The notes under the pieces are model-generated. The model saw nothing but the letters and a program-made list of their open reading frames with translations, was not told where the DNA came from and searched no databases. Both the position numbers and the translations under genes were made by a program. Source: Sporosarcina ureae (GTDB lineage Bacteria; Bacillota; Bacilli; Bacillales_A; Planococcaceae). From it: DNA of 64,000 nucleotides. Shown piece by piece: positions 35,266-44,701 of this stretch. The stretch spans positions 2,233,501 through 2,297,500 of the forward strand of contig NZ_CP015348.1 in assembly GCF_002109325.1 (NCBI RefSeq), in the 5' to 3' direction. Numbering within the stretch: the stretch's first letter is position 1; every line of letters begins with the position of its first letter.

Positions 35266-37419
35266 ATGTTATTTCCTCAAATGCGTAGCAGAATAAATCC
35301 TTACAAAGATAACGTGCAAGGGAAAGCGAATGAACCCATAACAGTGGCAGGTCTTTTGGACAACGCCAAGAAAATCCTAGGTCCTCTTTATGAAGGTGGT
35401 ACACCGGATTGGTCGTTAGAGAATGTCGTACTACGATTGGAACAAGATGCTCCTCGAATTGCAATTATAGGGGGCTCTGCTGATCATCCAGCTCATATTA
35501 TGGACTATATGACCTCCTCACGCGCGGCTATCAGGATCTGGCAAAACGGTGGTGTCCCATTTTACTTTTCAACTCCAGTCATGTGCGATGGTACTGCTCA
35601 ATCCAATCAAGGTATGAGTTACTCATTGCAAAGTAGAAATGCTGTTGCCCAGATGATCGTTAATCAGCTCGAAGCGCATAGTTATCATGCAGCATTCGTC
35701 ATCCAAGGATGCGATAAACAGCCTCTTGGCGTTGTTAGTGGCTTAGCCCACTTAGATCGACTCAGACAATTTAGAGGTGATGCGCCATTCTTTGCAACAT
35801 TTGCACCTGCACACGTTCTGCAAGGTGGTACTATTCCTGAAGATGTTCTTAAAAAGTTGAATGCTGTATATGACAAGGCAATTGAAATGAAACATGAGGA
35901 GATTGCCGAAGACTTACGGGACACCATGAATTACATTCTTCAATGTTCTTCCAACACTTCTTTCCAAGGAGTATTCGAGAGAGCAGTTGAAAGAGGAATC
36001 ATTACAGAAAAAGAGCATAAATATCTCGAAATTCGTTTAGCTGCTGCCACTTGCGATACAAAAGGTGGAGTTTGTGCATTCAATGGTACAGGAAACAGTT
36101 CGCGCCACCTGGTTGCAGGTATGGGACTTGTACATCCAGCATTGGAGCTATTGACACAACCACCGAATCAGCAACAGGTCAATGAAGCAATCGATGCGAT
36201 GGCTACCATGATCAATAAACCTGAATTTGGTGTGTCACGACTGGTGAAATCCAATATTAGAAATGCTGCACGCATTCATAGTGCATCCGGTGGTTCTACA
36301 AACTTAATGATGCATATGGTAGCTGCCATGATTTATGCAGGTTATGAGTTTACACTTTTTGATATCGAAAAGATCCTCAAGGAACAACCTATACCTGATC
36401 TCTTTAATTATTCATTAACAGAGGGAAGAGATATTTTCTCATTAGCGATGCAGTGCTGTGACGATACGAGCCGTGGCATGGAAACGTTATTTTATGAGCT
36501 ATTGAATAACGGTGTAGATATGGATCAGGATACGTTGACTGTAACGGGTACATCGTGGAGAGACCGACTAGAATATAGTGAAAGTTTACCAGCCGATAAT
36601 ATTAAAGAAAATGCTGTCATTGTTAGTAATCCTAAAAGACTTTTTAGTGGGGTAGATGTACTCCGTGGGAATTTCTTCGAGAGCGCAGTTGTGAAAATTA
36701 GTGGAATGCCAACTCCTCAACTAAATCAGTTTGACGATAAGATGGCTTTCGTTTTGTTCTTCGATAATGAAGATCATGCAAATCAAAGTCTCTTAGACTC
36801 CAAATTGATTGATAATATGAAAGACAATAAACTGTTCAGTTATGAAAAACTATTGTCAGTAGTTAAATACAATGCTTCAGATGAATATGAGGAGCTAAAA
36901 GAGCTTGATTATAATGCGCTATTCGAAGAGATGACAAAAAGAAGCATATTAAAGATTGCGCTCGTCATTGCGGGACAAGGACCTCTTGCATTTGGTATGC
37001 CTGAAATGTTTACACCGATGCAACATATTAATGCAAGTCGCACGTTAAAGAGAATCTGTACTGTTATCAGTGATGGACGTTATTCAGGGGTGACGTACGG
37101 TGCTGCCATTGGACATATGACACCTGAAGCGATGGACGGTGGTGGAATTGGTTATCTACAAACTGGAGATATCTTGCATCTTCAATTACGAAAGCACTAT
37201 ATTGACTTAGTGAAAGAACTCGATACTCAAGTTGTATATGAAGATAATATCAAAGATAATGAGACTCGAAAGCAATTATTCGAAGAACGATTAACCAATA
37301 TGAAACGACGTCAGAAGTTAGTAGCAGCGGTAAATCGAATGGTAGGACATACAGATGCTTCTAAAGGTGTAGTTCCAATCCAAGTCTATGAAGAAGCAGA
37401 TGAAACCTACGTGAAATAA
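35266..37419 (+). CDS. IlvD/Edd-family sugar-acid dehydratase (long, YjhG/XylD-like)
   Basis: This enzyme of about 717 residues is larger than IlvD (about 560) and Edd (about 600), near YjhG/YagF-type pentonate dehydratases. The iron-sulfur Cys positions of the family are present: PVMCDGTAQSNQG (about C107), IQGCDKQ (about C149) and ATCDTKGGVCAF (about C263/C270). SASGGSTNLMMHM and the C-terminal DGRYSGVTYGAAIGHM are also typical. It should dehydrate an aldonate such as xylonate or arabinonate to the 2-keto-3-deoxy acid. ATG 35266 follows TAGGAGTG by 8 nt; GTG 35257 is less likely. The gene is 21 nt after dctM, so uptake and first step are linked. Confidence 0.85.
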   Translation: MLFPQMRSRINPYKDNVQGKANEPITVAGLLDNAKKILGPLYEGGTPDWSLENVVLRLEQDAPRIAIIGGSADHPAHIMDYMTSSRAAIRIWQNGGVPFYFSTPVMCDGTAQSNQGMSYSLQSRNAVAQMIVNQLEAHSYHAAFVIQGCDKQPLGVVSGLAHLDRLRQFRGDAPFFATFAPAHVLQGGTIPEDVLKKLNAVYDKAIEMKHEEIAEDLRDTMNYILQCSSNTSFQGVFERAVERGIITEKEHKYLEIRLAAATCDTKGGVCAFNGTGNSSRHLVAGMGLVHPALELLTQPPNQQQVNEAIDAMATMINKPEFGVSRLVKSNIRNAARIHSASGGSTNLMMHMVAAMIYAGYEFTLFDIEKILKEQPIPDLFNYSLTEGRDIFSLAMQCCDDTSRGMETLFYELLNNGVDMDQDTLTVTGTSWRDRLEYSESLPADNIKENAVIVSNPKRLFSGVDVLRGNFFESAVVKISGMPTPQLNQFDDKMAFVLFFDNEDHANQSLLDSKLIDNMKDNKLFSYEKLLSVVKYNASDEYEELKELDYNALFEEMTKRSILKIALVIAGQGPLAFGMPEMFTPMQHINASRTLKRICTVISDGRYSGVTYGAAIGHMTPEAMDGGGIGYLQTGDILHLQLRKHYIDLVKELDTQVVYEDNIKDNETRKQLFEERLTNMKRRQKLVAAVNRMVGHTDASKGVVPIQVYEEADETYVK

Positions 37420-37449
37420 TTGCTAATAAGCAATGAAAAGGTGAGATAG

Positions 37450-38223
37450 ATGAGTCTTGTTCAATCTGTAGTTAGGGCAATTAAAATTTTGGAAGTCTTT
37501 GATGAAGTGAATAAAGAACTTAGTATAAAGGAAATTAGTGCGAAACTGGAACTTAATAAGAGTACAGTACATGCTTTATTGAAGACCTTAAAGGAACATG
37601 GGTATATCACACAAAATGAACAAACTGCAGATTATTCGTTAGGGTGGAAACTATATGAGCGTGGAAACCTATTGCTTAGTCAACTAAGTCTAAAGCAAGT
37701 TTCGTCCCGTCATTTATATACGTTAAACAGAGCTACAAATGAAACGGTCCACTTGGTGAAGCGGTTGGATCAAGAGGCTATTTATATCGATAAAATCAAC
37801 GGTAACAATACATTGGTCATCTATTCAAGAATCGGAAAGAAAGTTCCGCTACACTGTAGTGCGGTAGGCAAGGTATTGGTTGCGTATTTGCCGAAAGACA
37901 GCCTTACAGAGCTATTAGAAGGATATGAATTCATTCAAGCTACTGAAAACTCCATACAAAACCATACAGATTATATGACAGAGCTAGCCCAGGTTAAGAA
38001 GCAAGGATACGCGGTGGATGATGAAGAAAATGAGTATGGAATCATTTGTTTTGCTATGCCGATTTATGATCATAAGTATGATGTAGTAGCAGCGGTTAGC
38101 GTATCTTCACCAAAAAGTAACTTTACAAAAGAGAAAGAGAATAATTACTTAAAGTTATTAAAATTATGTACGGATAGCATTTCACAAGAATTAGGTGCAA
38201 ATTTAACTACTAAGGAGAGTTAA
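37450..38223 (+). CDS. IclR-family transcriptional regulator 1
   Basis: This 257-residue regulator has an N-terminal winged helix (LSIKEISAKLELNKSTVHALLKTL, about residues 25-48; core NKSTVHALL) and a C-terminal IclR effector domain with the characteristic PLHCSAVGKVLVAYLP and a late GIICFAMPIYD. IclR proteins sense small carboxylates such as keto-deoxy acids. It is embedded between the dehydratase and FAH-type genes, with 30 nt and 1 nt gaps, so it is cotranscribed with what it likely controls. AAAAGGTGAG precedes the ATG. Confidence 0.93.
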   Translation: MSLVQSVVRAIKILEVFDEVNKELSIKEISAKLELNKSTVHALLKTLKEHGYITQNEQTADYSLGWKLYERGNLLLSQLSLKQVSSRHLYTLNRATNETVHLVKRLDQEAIYIDKINGNNTLVIYSRIGKKVPLHCSAVGKVLVAYLPKDSLTELLEGYEFIQATENSIQNHTDYMTELAQVKKQGYAVDDEENEYGIICFAMPIYDHKYDVVAAVSVSSPKSNFTKEKENNYLKLLKLCTDSISQELGANLTTKES

Positions 38224-38224
38224 T

Positions 38225-39115
38225 ATGAGATACATTAAATTCCATCAAAATGGAGAGATCCATACGGCATTAGTTACATTACAAGAAGAGGTATATATAA
38301 TCGAAGAAGAAAACTATACGGATTTCTATTATAAATTGCAAGAATCGAATCGAACGGCGAATCAATATCTAAAGGATGAAAACATTCAAAAGACTGACTT
38401 GTCATTCGACGATTTAGAACTGACATTGCCGACTATACCTGACGAAGTATGGGCGGCAGGTGTAACTTATCAAAAGAGCAGAGAAGCAAGAAATTTTGAA
38501 ACGAAGAAAGAAGATGAGGAGGATCTAACGTTCTATGATCTAGTGTATGACGCCAAACGTCCCGAAATCTTTTTTAAGTCCACGGCGCGTAGAATCATTG
38601 GGCCAAATAGTGATGTTTATATCAGAAGTGATTCGAATTGGCAGATCCCCGAGCCGGAACTGACTCTAATTGTAGGCAAGGAAGAGGATATTATCGGTTA
38701 TACATTGGGTAATGATATGAGTTGCCGAGATATTGAAGGGGAAAACCCTCTCTATTTACCACAAGCTAAAGTGTGGAAGAATTCGGGTTCAATAGGTCCC
38801 GCGATTTTAATGCCTGAAGGAATCGAAGATCCTTACTCGATCGATATCACGTGTAAAATTTACAGGGATAATGAATTGAAGTTCGAGGGTACTGCTTATG
38901 TCAATCAATTAAAGCGGAAGCTTGATGAACTGGTTCACTATTTAGTCTATGACAACGATATCTTGGAAGGAACAGCGTTGATGACAGGTACTTGTATTGT
39001 ACCGCCAAACGATTTTACTTTACAGGATGGGGACACGATTGAAATCTCGAGTGAAAAGATTGGTATCTTGCGGAACGGTGTCAAAGCTCAAAAGAAAATG
39101 ATTTCGATTCATTAA
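38225..39115 (+). CDS. FAH-family 2-keto-3-deoxy-acid dehydratase (KdaD/XylX-like)
   Basis: This 296-residue cytosolic enzyme has the fumarylacetoacetate-hydrolase fold. The pattern VWAAGVTYQKSREAR and the metal-binding IPEPELTLIVG (two Glu), followed by YTLGNDMSCRDIEGENPLYLPQAK, resembles the archaeal and proteobacterial 2-keto-3-deoxy-arabinonate/xylonate dehydratases. These make 2-oxoglutarate semialdehyde. A semialdehyde dehydrogenase is encoded 4 kb downstream, so a non-phosphorylative pentonate route to 2-oxoglutarate is likely. The ATG lies one base after the iclR stop. Acylpyruvase activity cannot be excluded from sequence alone. Confidence 0.83.
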   Translation: MRYIKFHQNGEIHTALVTLQEEVYIIEEENYTDFYYKLQESNRTANQYLKDENIQKTDLSFDDLELTLPTIPDEVWAAGVTYQKSREARNFETKKEDEEDLTFYDLVYDAKRPEIFFKSTARRIIGPNSDVYIRSDSNWQIPEPELTLIVGKEEDIIGYTLGNDMSCRDIEGENPLYLPQAKVWKNSGSIGPAILMPEGIEDPYSIDITCKIYRDNELKFEGTAYVNQLKRKLDELVHYLVYDNDILEGTALMTGTCIVPPNDFTLQDGDTIEISSEKIGILRNGVKAQKKMISIH

Positions 39116-39134
39116 TAGGAAAGGTGGTAAGCCT

Positions 39135-40034
39135 ATGAAGGGAATCATTCCTCCCGTTGTGACGTTACTGGACGAATTAGGTCAAATTGATATGGAGAAG
39201 AATAAAAGAGCGATAGATAAATTAATTAGCCACGGAGTGCATGGTGTAGTGTTGTTAGGAAGCTCTGGGGAATTTCCTCACTTCTCACTGGAGGAAAAAC
39301 AGCAATATCTGGAGCAGATTATTCCGTATATTGACAATCGTATTCCTGTTTTAGTAGGGACAGGCGGAACAGTAATGGAAGAAACTATTGAATTGTCAAA
39401 ATTCGTTCAAGAGTTAGGTGCTGAAGGAGTGCTTGTTGTGAATCCGTACTATTGGAATCTTTCGGATGAGCAAATGTACACGTACTTCTATGAAGTAGCA
39501 GGCTCATTGTCCATAGACCTGTATTTATACAATATTCCACAACTGACTGGCCAAGAGATTCCGTTGGAAGTCGTAAAACAACTCGCGGAAAATATACAGA
39601 ATATTCGAGGGATAAAGGAAACCGTAGCAAGCATGACCCGTATTCGGACTGTAATTGATGAAGTAGCCAACAAAGTAAATAATTTCCATGTTTATAGTGC
39701 TTTTGATGAGCATCTATTAGATGCTCAACTGTATGGAGCCTCAGGAAGTATTAATGGATCTTCAGTCTTTCTGCCCGAAATTTCATTGAATCTATATGAA
39801 GCTATACAAAACGAAGACTTCACTGAAGTAAAGAGACATCATATATTAATTTGCAAGTTGATGGAGATTTATAGCTTGCATCCTTCCTTCTACCTAACGA
39901 TGAAATTGGCTGTACATGAACGTTGGTTTGTGAATCAGGCGATTGGTTATCGGAAACCATTTATAAATAGTGAAGCTCATTTATCTGATACTATCAAGTC
40001 TGTTATTTCAGAGTATGCTGGAAATGAAGATTAA
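39135..40034 (+). CDS. DapA-family (dihydrodipicolinate synthase-like) keto-acid aldolase/dehydratase
   Basis: This 299-residue class I TIM-barrel lyase has the Schiff-base Lys in IRGIKETVA, the catalytic Tyr in LYLYNIPQ, VNPYYW, and the pyruvate-binding GSSGEFPHFS loop. The family includes E. coli YagE/YjhH (2-keto-3-deoxy-pentonate or -gluconate aldolases) and KdgD (keto-deoxyglucarate dehydratase). With an IlvD-like dehydratase and an FAH enzyme beside it, it probably handles the same keto-deoxy acid, cutting it to pyruvate and an aldehyde. The AGGAAAGGTGG ribosome site lies 20 nt after the previous gene. True DapA is unlikely given context. Confidence 0.87.
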   Translation: MKGIIPPVVTLLDELGQIDMEKNKRAIDKLISHGVHGVVLLGSSGEFPHFSLEEKQQYLEQIIPYIDNRIPVLVGTGGTVMEETIELSKFVQELGAEGVLVVNPYYWNLSDEQMYTYFYEVAGSLSIDLYLYNIPQLTGQEIPLEVVKQLAENIQNIRGIKETVASMTRIRTVIDEVANKVNNFHVYSAFDEHLLDAQLYGASGSINGSSVFLPEISLNLYEAIQNEDFTEVKRHHILICKLMEIYSLHPSFYLTMKLAVHERWFVNQAIGYRKPFINSEAHLSDTIKSVISEYAGNED

Positions 40035-40114
40035 TATAGACTGGAGCGGTTTCTGATCTGATAGATAATCACTATATGTTGTGAAGAAATATCCAATAAG
40101 GAGTGAAGATTATT

Positions 40115-41074
40115 ATGGCTTTTAAAGTAGTTATCACTGATTATGAATTTGACAAATTGAATTATGAAGAAAACGTATTTAAGGAAAGCGGTCTTGATAT
40201 ACATTTTGTCAAAGCTCAGTGCCGCACAGAACAAGAGGTAATTGAAGCAGCTAAAGATGCAGATGCTATCATAAACCAATACGCTCCACTAAACGCTAAG
40301 GTTCTGAATGAGTTAACGAATTGTAAAGTCATATCGAGGTACGGGGTAGGAGTGGATACGATTGATCTTGAGGTAGCTAAACAGAAGGGTATCGCAGTTT
40401 GCAATGTTCCGGACTATGGAATAGAAGAGGTTTCAAATCATGCGTTGGCACTCTTGATGTCTTGGTCAAGAAAGATCGTGGAATTAAATAATGCGGTAAA
40501 GAACGGAAGTTGGGACTTCAGTATTAGTCCGCCGGTTTATCGTTTTAAAAATCGCGTATTTGCAGTGATCGGTTTCGGCAAGATTCCAAGGCGTGTAATT
40601 GAGAAAGTTCAACCTTTAGGCTTCACATTAATAGGATATGATCCGTTTGTTTCAGCAGAGGAAATGGCAAAATACAATGTAAAGAAAGTAGACCTTGATG
40701 AAGCGTTAACACAATCTGATATTATTTCACTTCATGTTCCGCTTGTAAAAGATACACATCACTTGATTAACCTCAGTAATGTTAATGATTTAAAAGATGG
40801 TGTCTTTATTCTAAATACAGCGAGAGGTCCAATTATTGAGACAGAGGCATTAATCCAAGGTTTGCGTAGCGGTAAAATTGCGGGAGCAGCGCTTGACGTT
40901 GTAGAAATTGAGCCTGTACCAGAGGATCACGAATTATTGGAATTTTCCAATGTCTACATCACGCCTCATAGTGCCTTTTACTCAGTCGAGGCAGTGGAGG
41001 AGTTACGTACTAAGACTGCTAGGAACATTGTCGAAGCCTTGGAAGGATCAGTACTCACATACCAAGTGGTGTGA
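40115..41074 (+). CDS. D-isomer-specific 2-hydroxyacid dehydrogenase (CtBP/phosphoglycerate-dehydrogenase-like)
   Basis: This NAD(P)-dependent oxidoreductase of 319 residues has the family layout: a substrate domain split around a Rossmann domain. Features are YGVGVDTIDLE, VSNHALALLM, the nucleotide motif AVIGFGKIPRRV, NTARGPIIE with the catalytic Arg, VVEIEPVP with Glu and TPHSAFYS with the catalytic His. The third Gly of the usual GxGxxG is Pro here, as in other CtBP-like bacterial homologues. ATG 40115 has AAGGAGTG upstream; 40103 is an alternative. It ends at a terminator. It could oxidise or reduce a hydroxy acid in the same pathway. Confidence 0.85.
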   Translation: MAFKVVITDYEFDKLNYEENVFKESGLDIHFVKAQCRTEQEVIEAAKDADAIINQYAPLNAKVLNELTNCKVISRYGVGVDTIDLEVAKQKGIAVCNVPDYGIEEVSNHALALLMSWSRKIVELNNAVKNGSWDFSISPPVYRFKNRVFAVIGFGKIPRRVIEKVQPLGFTLIGYDPFVSAEEMAKYNVKKVDLDEALTQSDIISLHVPLVKDTHHLINLSNVNDLKDGVFILNTARGPIIETEALIQGLRSGKIAGAALDVVEIEPVPEDHELLEFSNVYITPHSAFYSVEAVEELRTKTARNIVEALEGSVLTYQVV

Positions 41075-41080
41075 AAAATA

Positions 41081-41125
41081 TTAAAAGAGATATTTATTTT
41101 ATCATAGATATCTCTTTTATTTTTG
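41081..41125 (+). terminator. Terminator after the 2-hydroxyacid dehydrogenase gene
   Basis: A 13-bp stem (41081-41093 and 41108-41120) ends in a T-run, only 17 nt before the next start codon. The next gene must be served by read-through or an embedded promoter. Confidence 0.8.
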
Positions 41126-41141
41126 AATAGGGGAGCTTTTT

Positions 41142-42182
41142 ATGGCAACTTTTAAAATTGAGTCGGAACAATTGGAACAACTTATAACTGAACGTTTAGT
41201 TGAAAGTGGCATATCACTCGAGCATGCAAGTATTGTTGCCGATGTGTTGGCTTTCGCTGATACACGTGGTGTGAAATCCCATGGAATTATGAGATTACAG
41301 CATTATATTGACAGAATACAGGAAGGCGGCATTAATAAGAATGCCCAAATTACTGTAGAAGCAGTGAATGATGTAATCGTTAAAGTGGACGGTGATAATG
41401 GGTTAGGACATGTCGTGGCAAAAATTGCTATGAATGAAGCCATATCTATTTCTAGGGAAAAGGGCATTGGTGTATCTATAGCTTCTAACTCGAGTCATTC
41501 CGGAGCGCTTGGCTATTATGCAGATCAGGCAGCTAGGGAGGGAGTGATTGGTATCACTTTCGCACAGGCGGATGCTCTCGTAGCACCGTATGGAGCTAGA
41601 TCTGCATTTCTTGGGGCTAACCCGCTGGCGGTAGGAATCCCACATGAAGACCGTCCGATTGTACTAGATATGTCTACGAGTAACGTGGCATTCGGGAAAG
41701 TCATGATTGAAAAGGAACGAGGAAATAAGATTCCTATGGATTGGGGACTTGATGAACACGGTGTTCCAACAGATGATCCAGACAAAGTTAAAGCTTTGCA
41801 GCCTATGGGTGGAGCGAAGGGCTACGGACTTGCTATCCTTGTAGACGTTCTTTCTGGTATTTTATCAGGAGGGCAATTTGGTAAGCATATTAAACCAATG
41901 TACGGGGATTTAAAGGAAAGTAGAAGGTTAGGTCAGTTTTTCCTGGCAATCAATCCGGAGTTCTTTGTTGGCCAAGAATACTTCCTCGATATGATGAAGC
42001 GGTTTGTAGAAGAACTGCATGCATGTGAACCAGCCCCTGGGCACACTAAAGTATACGTTCCTGGAGAAAGATCGATTGAGAATCAGATGAGGGCAAATTT
42101 AGAAGGCATTGAAATTGAAGAAGATATGTACGAAATTTTGACTGGAAAGAAAAGATCAAATAAAAATACTGCGTGTAAATAA
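41142..42182 (+). CDS. LDH2/YiaK-family NAD(P)-dependent oxidoreductase
   Basis: This 346-residue enzyme belongs to the LDH2 family (malate/sulfolactate/ureidoglycolate/diketogulonate dehydrogenases), which has a non-Rossmann fold. The opening shows ADTRGVKSHGIMRLQHY with the catalytic His, then SSHSGALGYYA, the NADH loop GANPLAVGIPH, MSTSNVAFGK and GGAKGYGLAILVDVL. It interconverts an alpha-keto and alpha-hydroxy acid. Its neighbour at 40115 is from the D-isomer-specific family, so the two may have opposite stereochemistry. It starts at ATG with GGGAGC upstream and stands between a terminator and a large palindrome. Confidence 0.88.
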   Translation: MATFKIESEQLEQLITERLVESGISLEHASIVADVLAFADTRGVKSHGIMRLQHYIDRIQEGGINKNAQITVEAVNDVIVKVDGDNGLGHVVAKIAMNEAISISREKGIGVSIASNSSHSGALGYYADQAAREGVIGITFAQADALVAPYGARSAFLGANPLAVGIPHEDRPIVLDMSTSNVAFGKVMIEKERGNKIPMDWGLDEHGVPTDDPDKVKALQPMGGAKGYGLAILVDVLSGILSGGQFGKHIKPMYGDLKESRRLGQFFLAINPEFFVGQEYFLDMMKRFVEELHACEPAPGHTKVYVPGERSIENQMRANLEGIEIEEDMYEILTGKKRSNKNTACK

Positions 42183-42325
42183 CCGTGATTCGCGTGGATG
42201 TATGAAGTATCTCGTCTCTCAAGATCATCCATTATAACAGCAACATATCCAGTCGGACAAAATGTTCTGAATTTAACAAAATTAATTATTGTAACTTCAG
42301 TTTTTTTGTGATAAGGTTGTTTTAA

Positions 42326-42362
42326 GGTTTTATATAAAGAACTGGGTTCTCTATATAAAACC
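42326..42362. promoter_or_regulatory. 37-bp near-perfect palindrome before iclR2
   Basis: 17-bp arms with one mismatch flank TGG. The arms are GGTTTTATATAAAGAAC (42326-42342) and GTTCTCTATATAAAACC (42346-42362). The palindrome ends 18 bp before the start of the IclR gene. It is a strong candidate for an autoregulatory operator, and also could form a stable leader hairpin. Confidence 0.65.
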
Positions 42363-42380
42363 AGGAAGGCGGTTATCGAA

Positions 42381-43166
42381 TTGAGCAATAAGTACTGGGT
42401 ACCTGCTATCGAAAGGGCAGATTTGTTACTTAGAGAAATTAGTAAACATCCAAATGAATTACGGTTAATAGATTTATCGAAAAGGCTAGAGATAAATAAA
42501 AGTTCTCTTTATTCCTTACTGAACACATTAGAAACATTAGGGTGGATTATCAAGACTGCTACAGACAGTTATAATCTAGGTTCAACCCTTGGTACTTTTA
42601 ATTCAATGTATTTGAGTCAATTCAATTTGATACAGTGCTTCTATAAAGAAGCACAAGAGGCTGTGTCCAATATTCAAGAACACATTCAATTGGGTACGCT
42701 TGAAGGTAATGATGTTGTGTACTTAGGAAAGGTAGAGGCGAAGACAAGGGTTCAGCTTGTTACGGAGCCAGGTATGCGTTTCCCGGCTTATGCATCTGCT
42801 GTAGGAAAAGTTCAATTAATTAATCACACGGCAGAAGAAATAGAAGATCTATTTCCTATTAAAACGTGGGATAAAAAGACTGAATTCACAACTTCTAATA
42901 TTGAAGAACTTTGTAGCAAGGTATCGTTAGCAAAAACGAAAGGTTATGCGGTTGAGAATCAAGAGTCTGCTTTAGGTTTTCACTGTGTTGCTGCGCCTAT
43001 CTATAATTTTGAAAAACAAATTATTGCAGGTATCAGCTTTACGATGCCAACGAATAGCTGGGAAGATAAATTTGAGGCAGCAAAAGAAGAGATTATCAAA
43101 CTTGCAGCCAATTTATCGAAACTAGCCGGATATCAAGAAGTGTCAAAGGAAGCTACAACACTATAA
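42381..43166 (+). CDS. IclR-family transcriptional regulator 2
   Basis: This 261-residue regulator has a winged helix ([19 protein letters not shown], about residues 29-47) and an IclR effector domain ([29 protein letters not shown]). It is only distantly similar to the IclR at 37450. The start is TTG with CAGGAAGGCGG upstream. It leads the run of genes to kdgT, with a 26-nt gap to the dehydrogenase gene, and the long palindrome at 42326 is its probable binding site. The effector would be a pathway acid. Confidence 0.92.
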   Translation: MSNKYWVPAIERADLLLREISKHPNELRLIDLSKRLEINKSSLYSLLNTLETLGWIIKTATDSYNLGSTLGTFNSMYLSQFNLIQCFYKEAQEAVSNIQEHIQLGTLEGNDVVYLGKVEAKTRVQLVTEPGMRFPAYASAVGKVQLINHTAEEIEDLFPIKTWDKKTEFTTSNIEELCSKVSLAKTKGYAVENQESALGFHCVAAPIYNFEKQIIAGISFTMPTNSWEDKFEAAKEEIIKLAANLSKLAGYQEVSKEATTL

Positions 43167-43192
43167 TTATACAACTACTGGGAGGAATAGAA

Positions 43193-44659
43193 ATGGTTAC
43201 TAAAAATAATAGTGCAACGTTTAAGAACTTTATTAATAATGAATGGGTTTCATCACAGTCGAATGAAGTACTAGAGAGTATTAGCCCTATGAATAAGAAC
43301 GAGGTTGTAGGCTTCGTACAGAAATCAACTCAAGAAGATCTGGACAAGGCATTCAAAGCTGCCGAGGGTGCTAAGAGTGCATGGAGAAAGATTGGTCAAC
43401 ATGCAAGAGGGCAGTTTTTGTTTAAAGTAGCAGATATCATCGAGCAGAATATTGATGATATCGCAGAAACTGCTACTAGGGAGATGGGAAAAACGCTTCC
43501 AGAAGCAAAAGGTGAAACAGCTCGTGGCGTTGCAATCTTAAGATACTATGCAGGAGAAGGCATGAGAAAGAATGGGGATGTCATTCCTGCTTCTGACAAA
43601 GATGCTTTGATGTTCACGAGGCGCGTACCAGCTGGCGTAGTGGGAATCATTACTCCTTGGAATTTTCCAGTAGCGATTCCGATTTGGAAACTGGCACCTG
43701 CTCTTGTATACGGAAATACTGTTGTGTTCAAACCAGCGACAGAAGCTTCAGTTACTGCTGCCAAGATTATCGAATGTTTTGCAAAAGCCGGACTACCTAA
43801 AGGTGTCTTAAACTTCATCGTAGGTTCTGGATCAGTTATTGGACAAGGGATGATTGAGCATTCCTCTTTGAACGCAATTACTTTCACAGGATCAGAAAAT
43901 GTAGGGAAATCAGTAGCTAAAGGGGCTGCAGAAAGTGGCGTAAAATACCAAATTGAAATGGGTGGAAAAAACCCTGTAATAGTTTCCAAAGATGCGGATC
44001 TTGATAATGCGGTAGAAGCAGTAATAAGCGGGGCTTTTCGTTCGACAGGGCAAAAATGCACTGCCACTAGTAAGGTCATTGTAGAAAGCGCTATCTATGA
44101 TGTATTCAAAAAGAAGTTGCTCGCTGAAACAGAAAAAATCACAGTAGGAAACGGATTAAATGATGGAATCTGGATGGGACCATGTGCTAGTCAGAGCCAA
44201 TTCGATACAGTAAAAGACTATATTGAAATCGGTAAGTCGGAAGGTGCGACATTGATTGCTGGCGGCGAAGTTCTAAGCGGTGATGAATTCGATAATGGAT
44301 TCTATCTAACACCTGCAATTTTCGATAATGTCAAAGCAGATATGCGAATTGCACAAGAAGAAATTTTTGGTCCAGTTATCGCATTGATTGAGGCAAGCGA
44401 CGTGGAAGATGCAATCAAGATTGCAAATGATACAAAATTTGGACTGAGTGCTTCTATCTTCACGTCCAATATAGGTTCATTGATGGAGTTCATCGATGAA
44501 ATTGAAGTCGGTCTAGTTCGAATTAATGCTGAAAGTGCTGGTGTGGAACTACAAGCACCATTTGGCGGAATGAAAGGCTCAGGCTATGGGTCACGTGAAC
44601 AAGGAGAAGCAGCACAAGAGTTTTACACGGAGATCAAGACAGTATTTATTAAGGCATAA
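43193..44659 (+). CDS. 2-oxoglutarate-semialdehyde-type aldehyde dehydrogenase (YcbD-like)
   Basis: This NAD(P)-dependent aldehyde dehydrogenase of 488 residues has all catalytic motifs: [10 protein letters not shown], the Glu of EMGGKNP, the nucleophilic Cys of GQKCTATS and the C-terminal EIFGPVIAL. The ending [19 protein letters not shown] matches the YcbD/KGSADH group that oxidises 2-oxoglutarate semialdehyde to 2-oxoglutarate at the end of glucarate and pentonate routes. GGGAGGAATAG precedes the ATG. It would take the product of the FAH-type dehydratase at 38225. Confidence 0.9.
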   Translation: MVTKNNSATFKNFINNEWVSSQSNEVLESISPMNKNEVVGFVQKSTQEDLDKAFKAAEGAKSAWRKIGQHARGQFLFKVADIIEQNIDDIAETATREMGKTLPEAKGETARGVAILRYYAGEGMRKNGDVIPASDKDALMFTRRVPAGVVGIITPWNFPVAIPIWKLAPALVYGNTVVFKPATEASVTAAKIIECFAKAGLPKGVLNFIVGSGSVIGQGMIEHSSLNAITFTGSENVGKSVAKGAAESGVKYQIEMGGKNPVIVSKDADLDNAVEAVISGAFRSTGQKCTATSKVIVESAIYDVFKKKLLAETEKITVGNGLNDGIWMGPCASQSQFDTVKDYIEIGKSEGATLIAGGEVLSGDEFDNGFYLTPAIFDNVKADMRIAQEEIFGPVIALIEASDVEDAIKIANDTKFGLSASIFTSNIGSLMEFIDEIEVGLVRINAESAGVELQAPFGGMKGSGYGSREQGEAAQEFYTEIKTVFIKA

Positions 44660-44701
44660 AAGTTATAGAACCCAAATTATCCATAAAGGAAGGTATTTAC
44701 T

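Noticed and set aside
39135-40034. Genuine dihydrodipicolinate synthase (lysine pathway)
   Set aside because: Gene context is entirely sugar-acid catabolism and no other lysine gene is near.
43193-44659. Succinate-semialdehyde dehydrogenase of a GABA pathway
   Set aside because: No GABA transaminase is nearby; the C-terminal motif and neighbours fit the ketoglutarate-semialdehyde group better.
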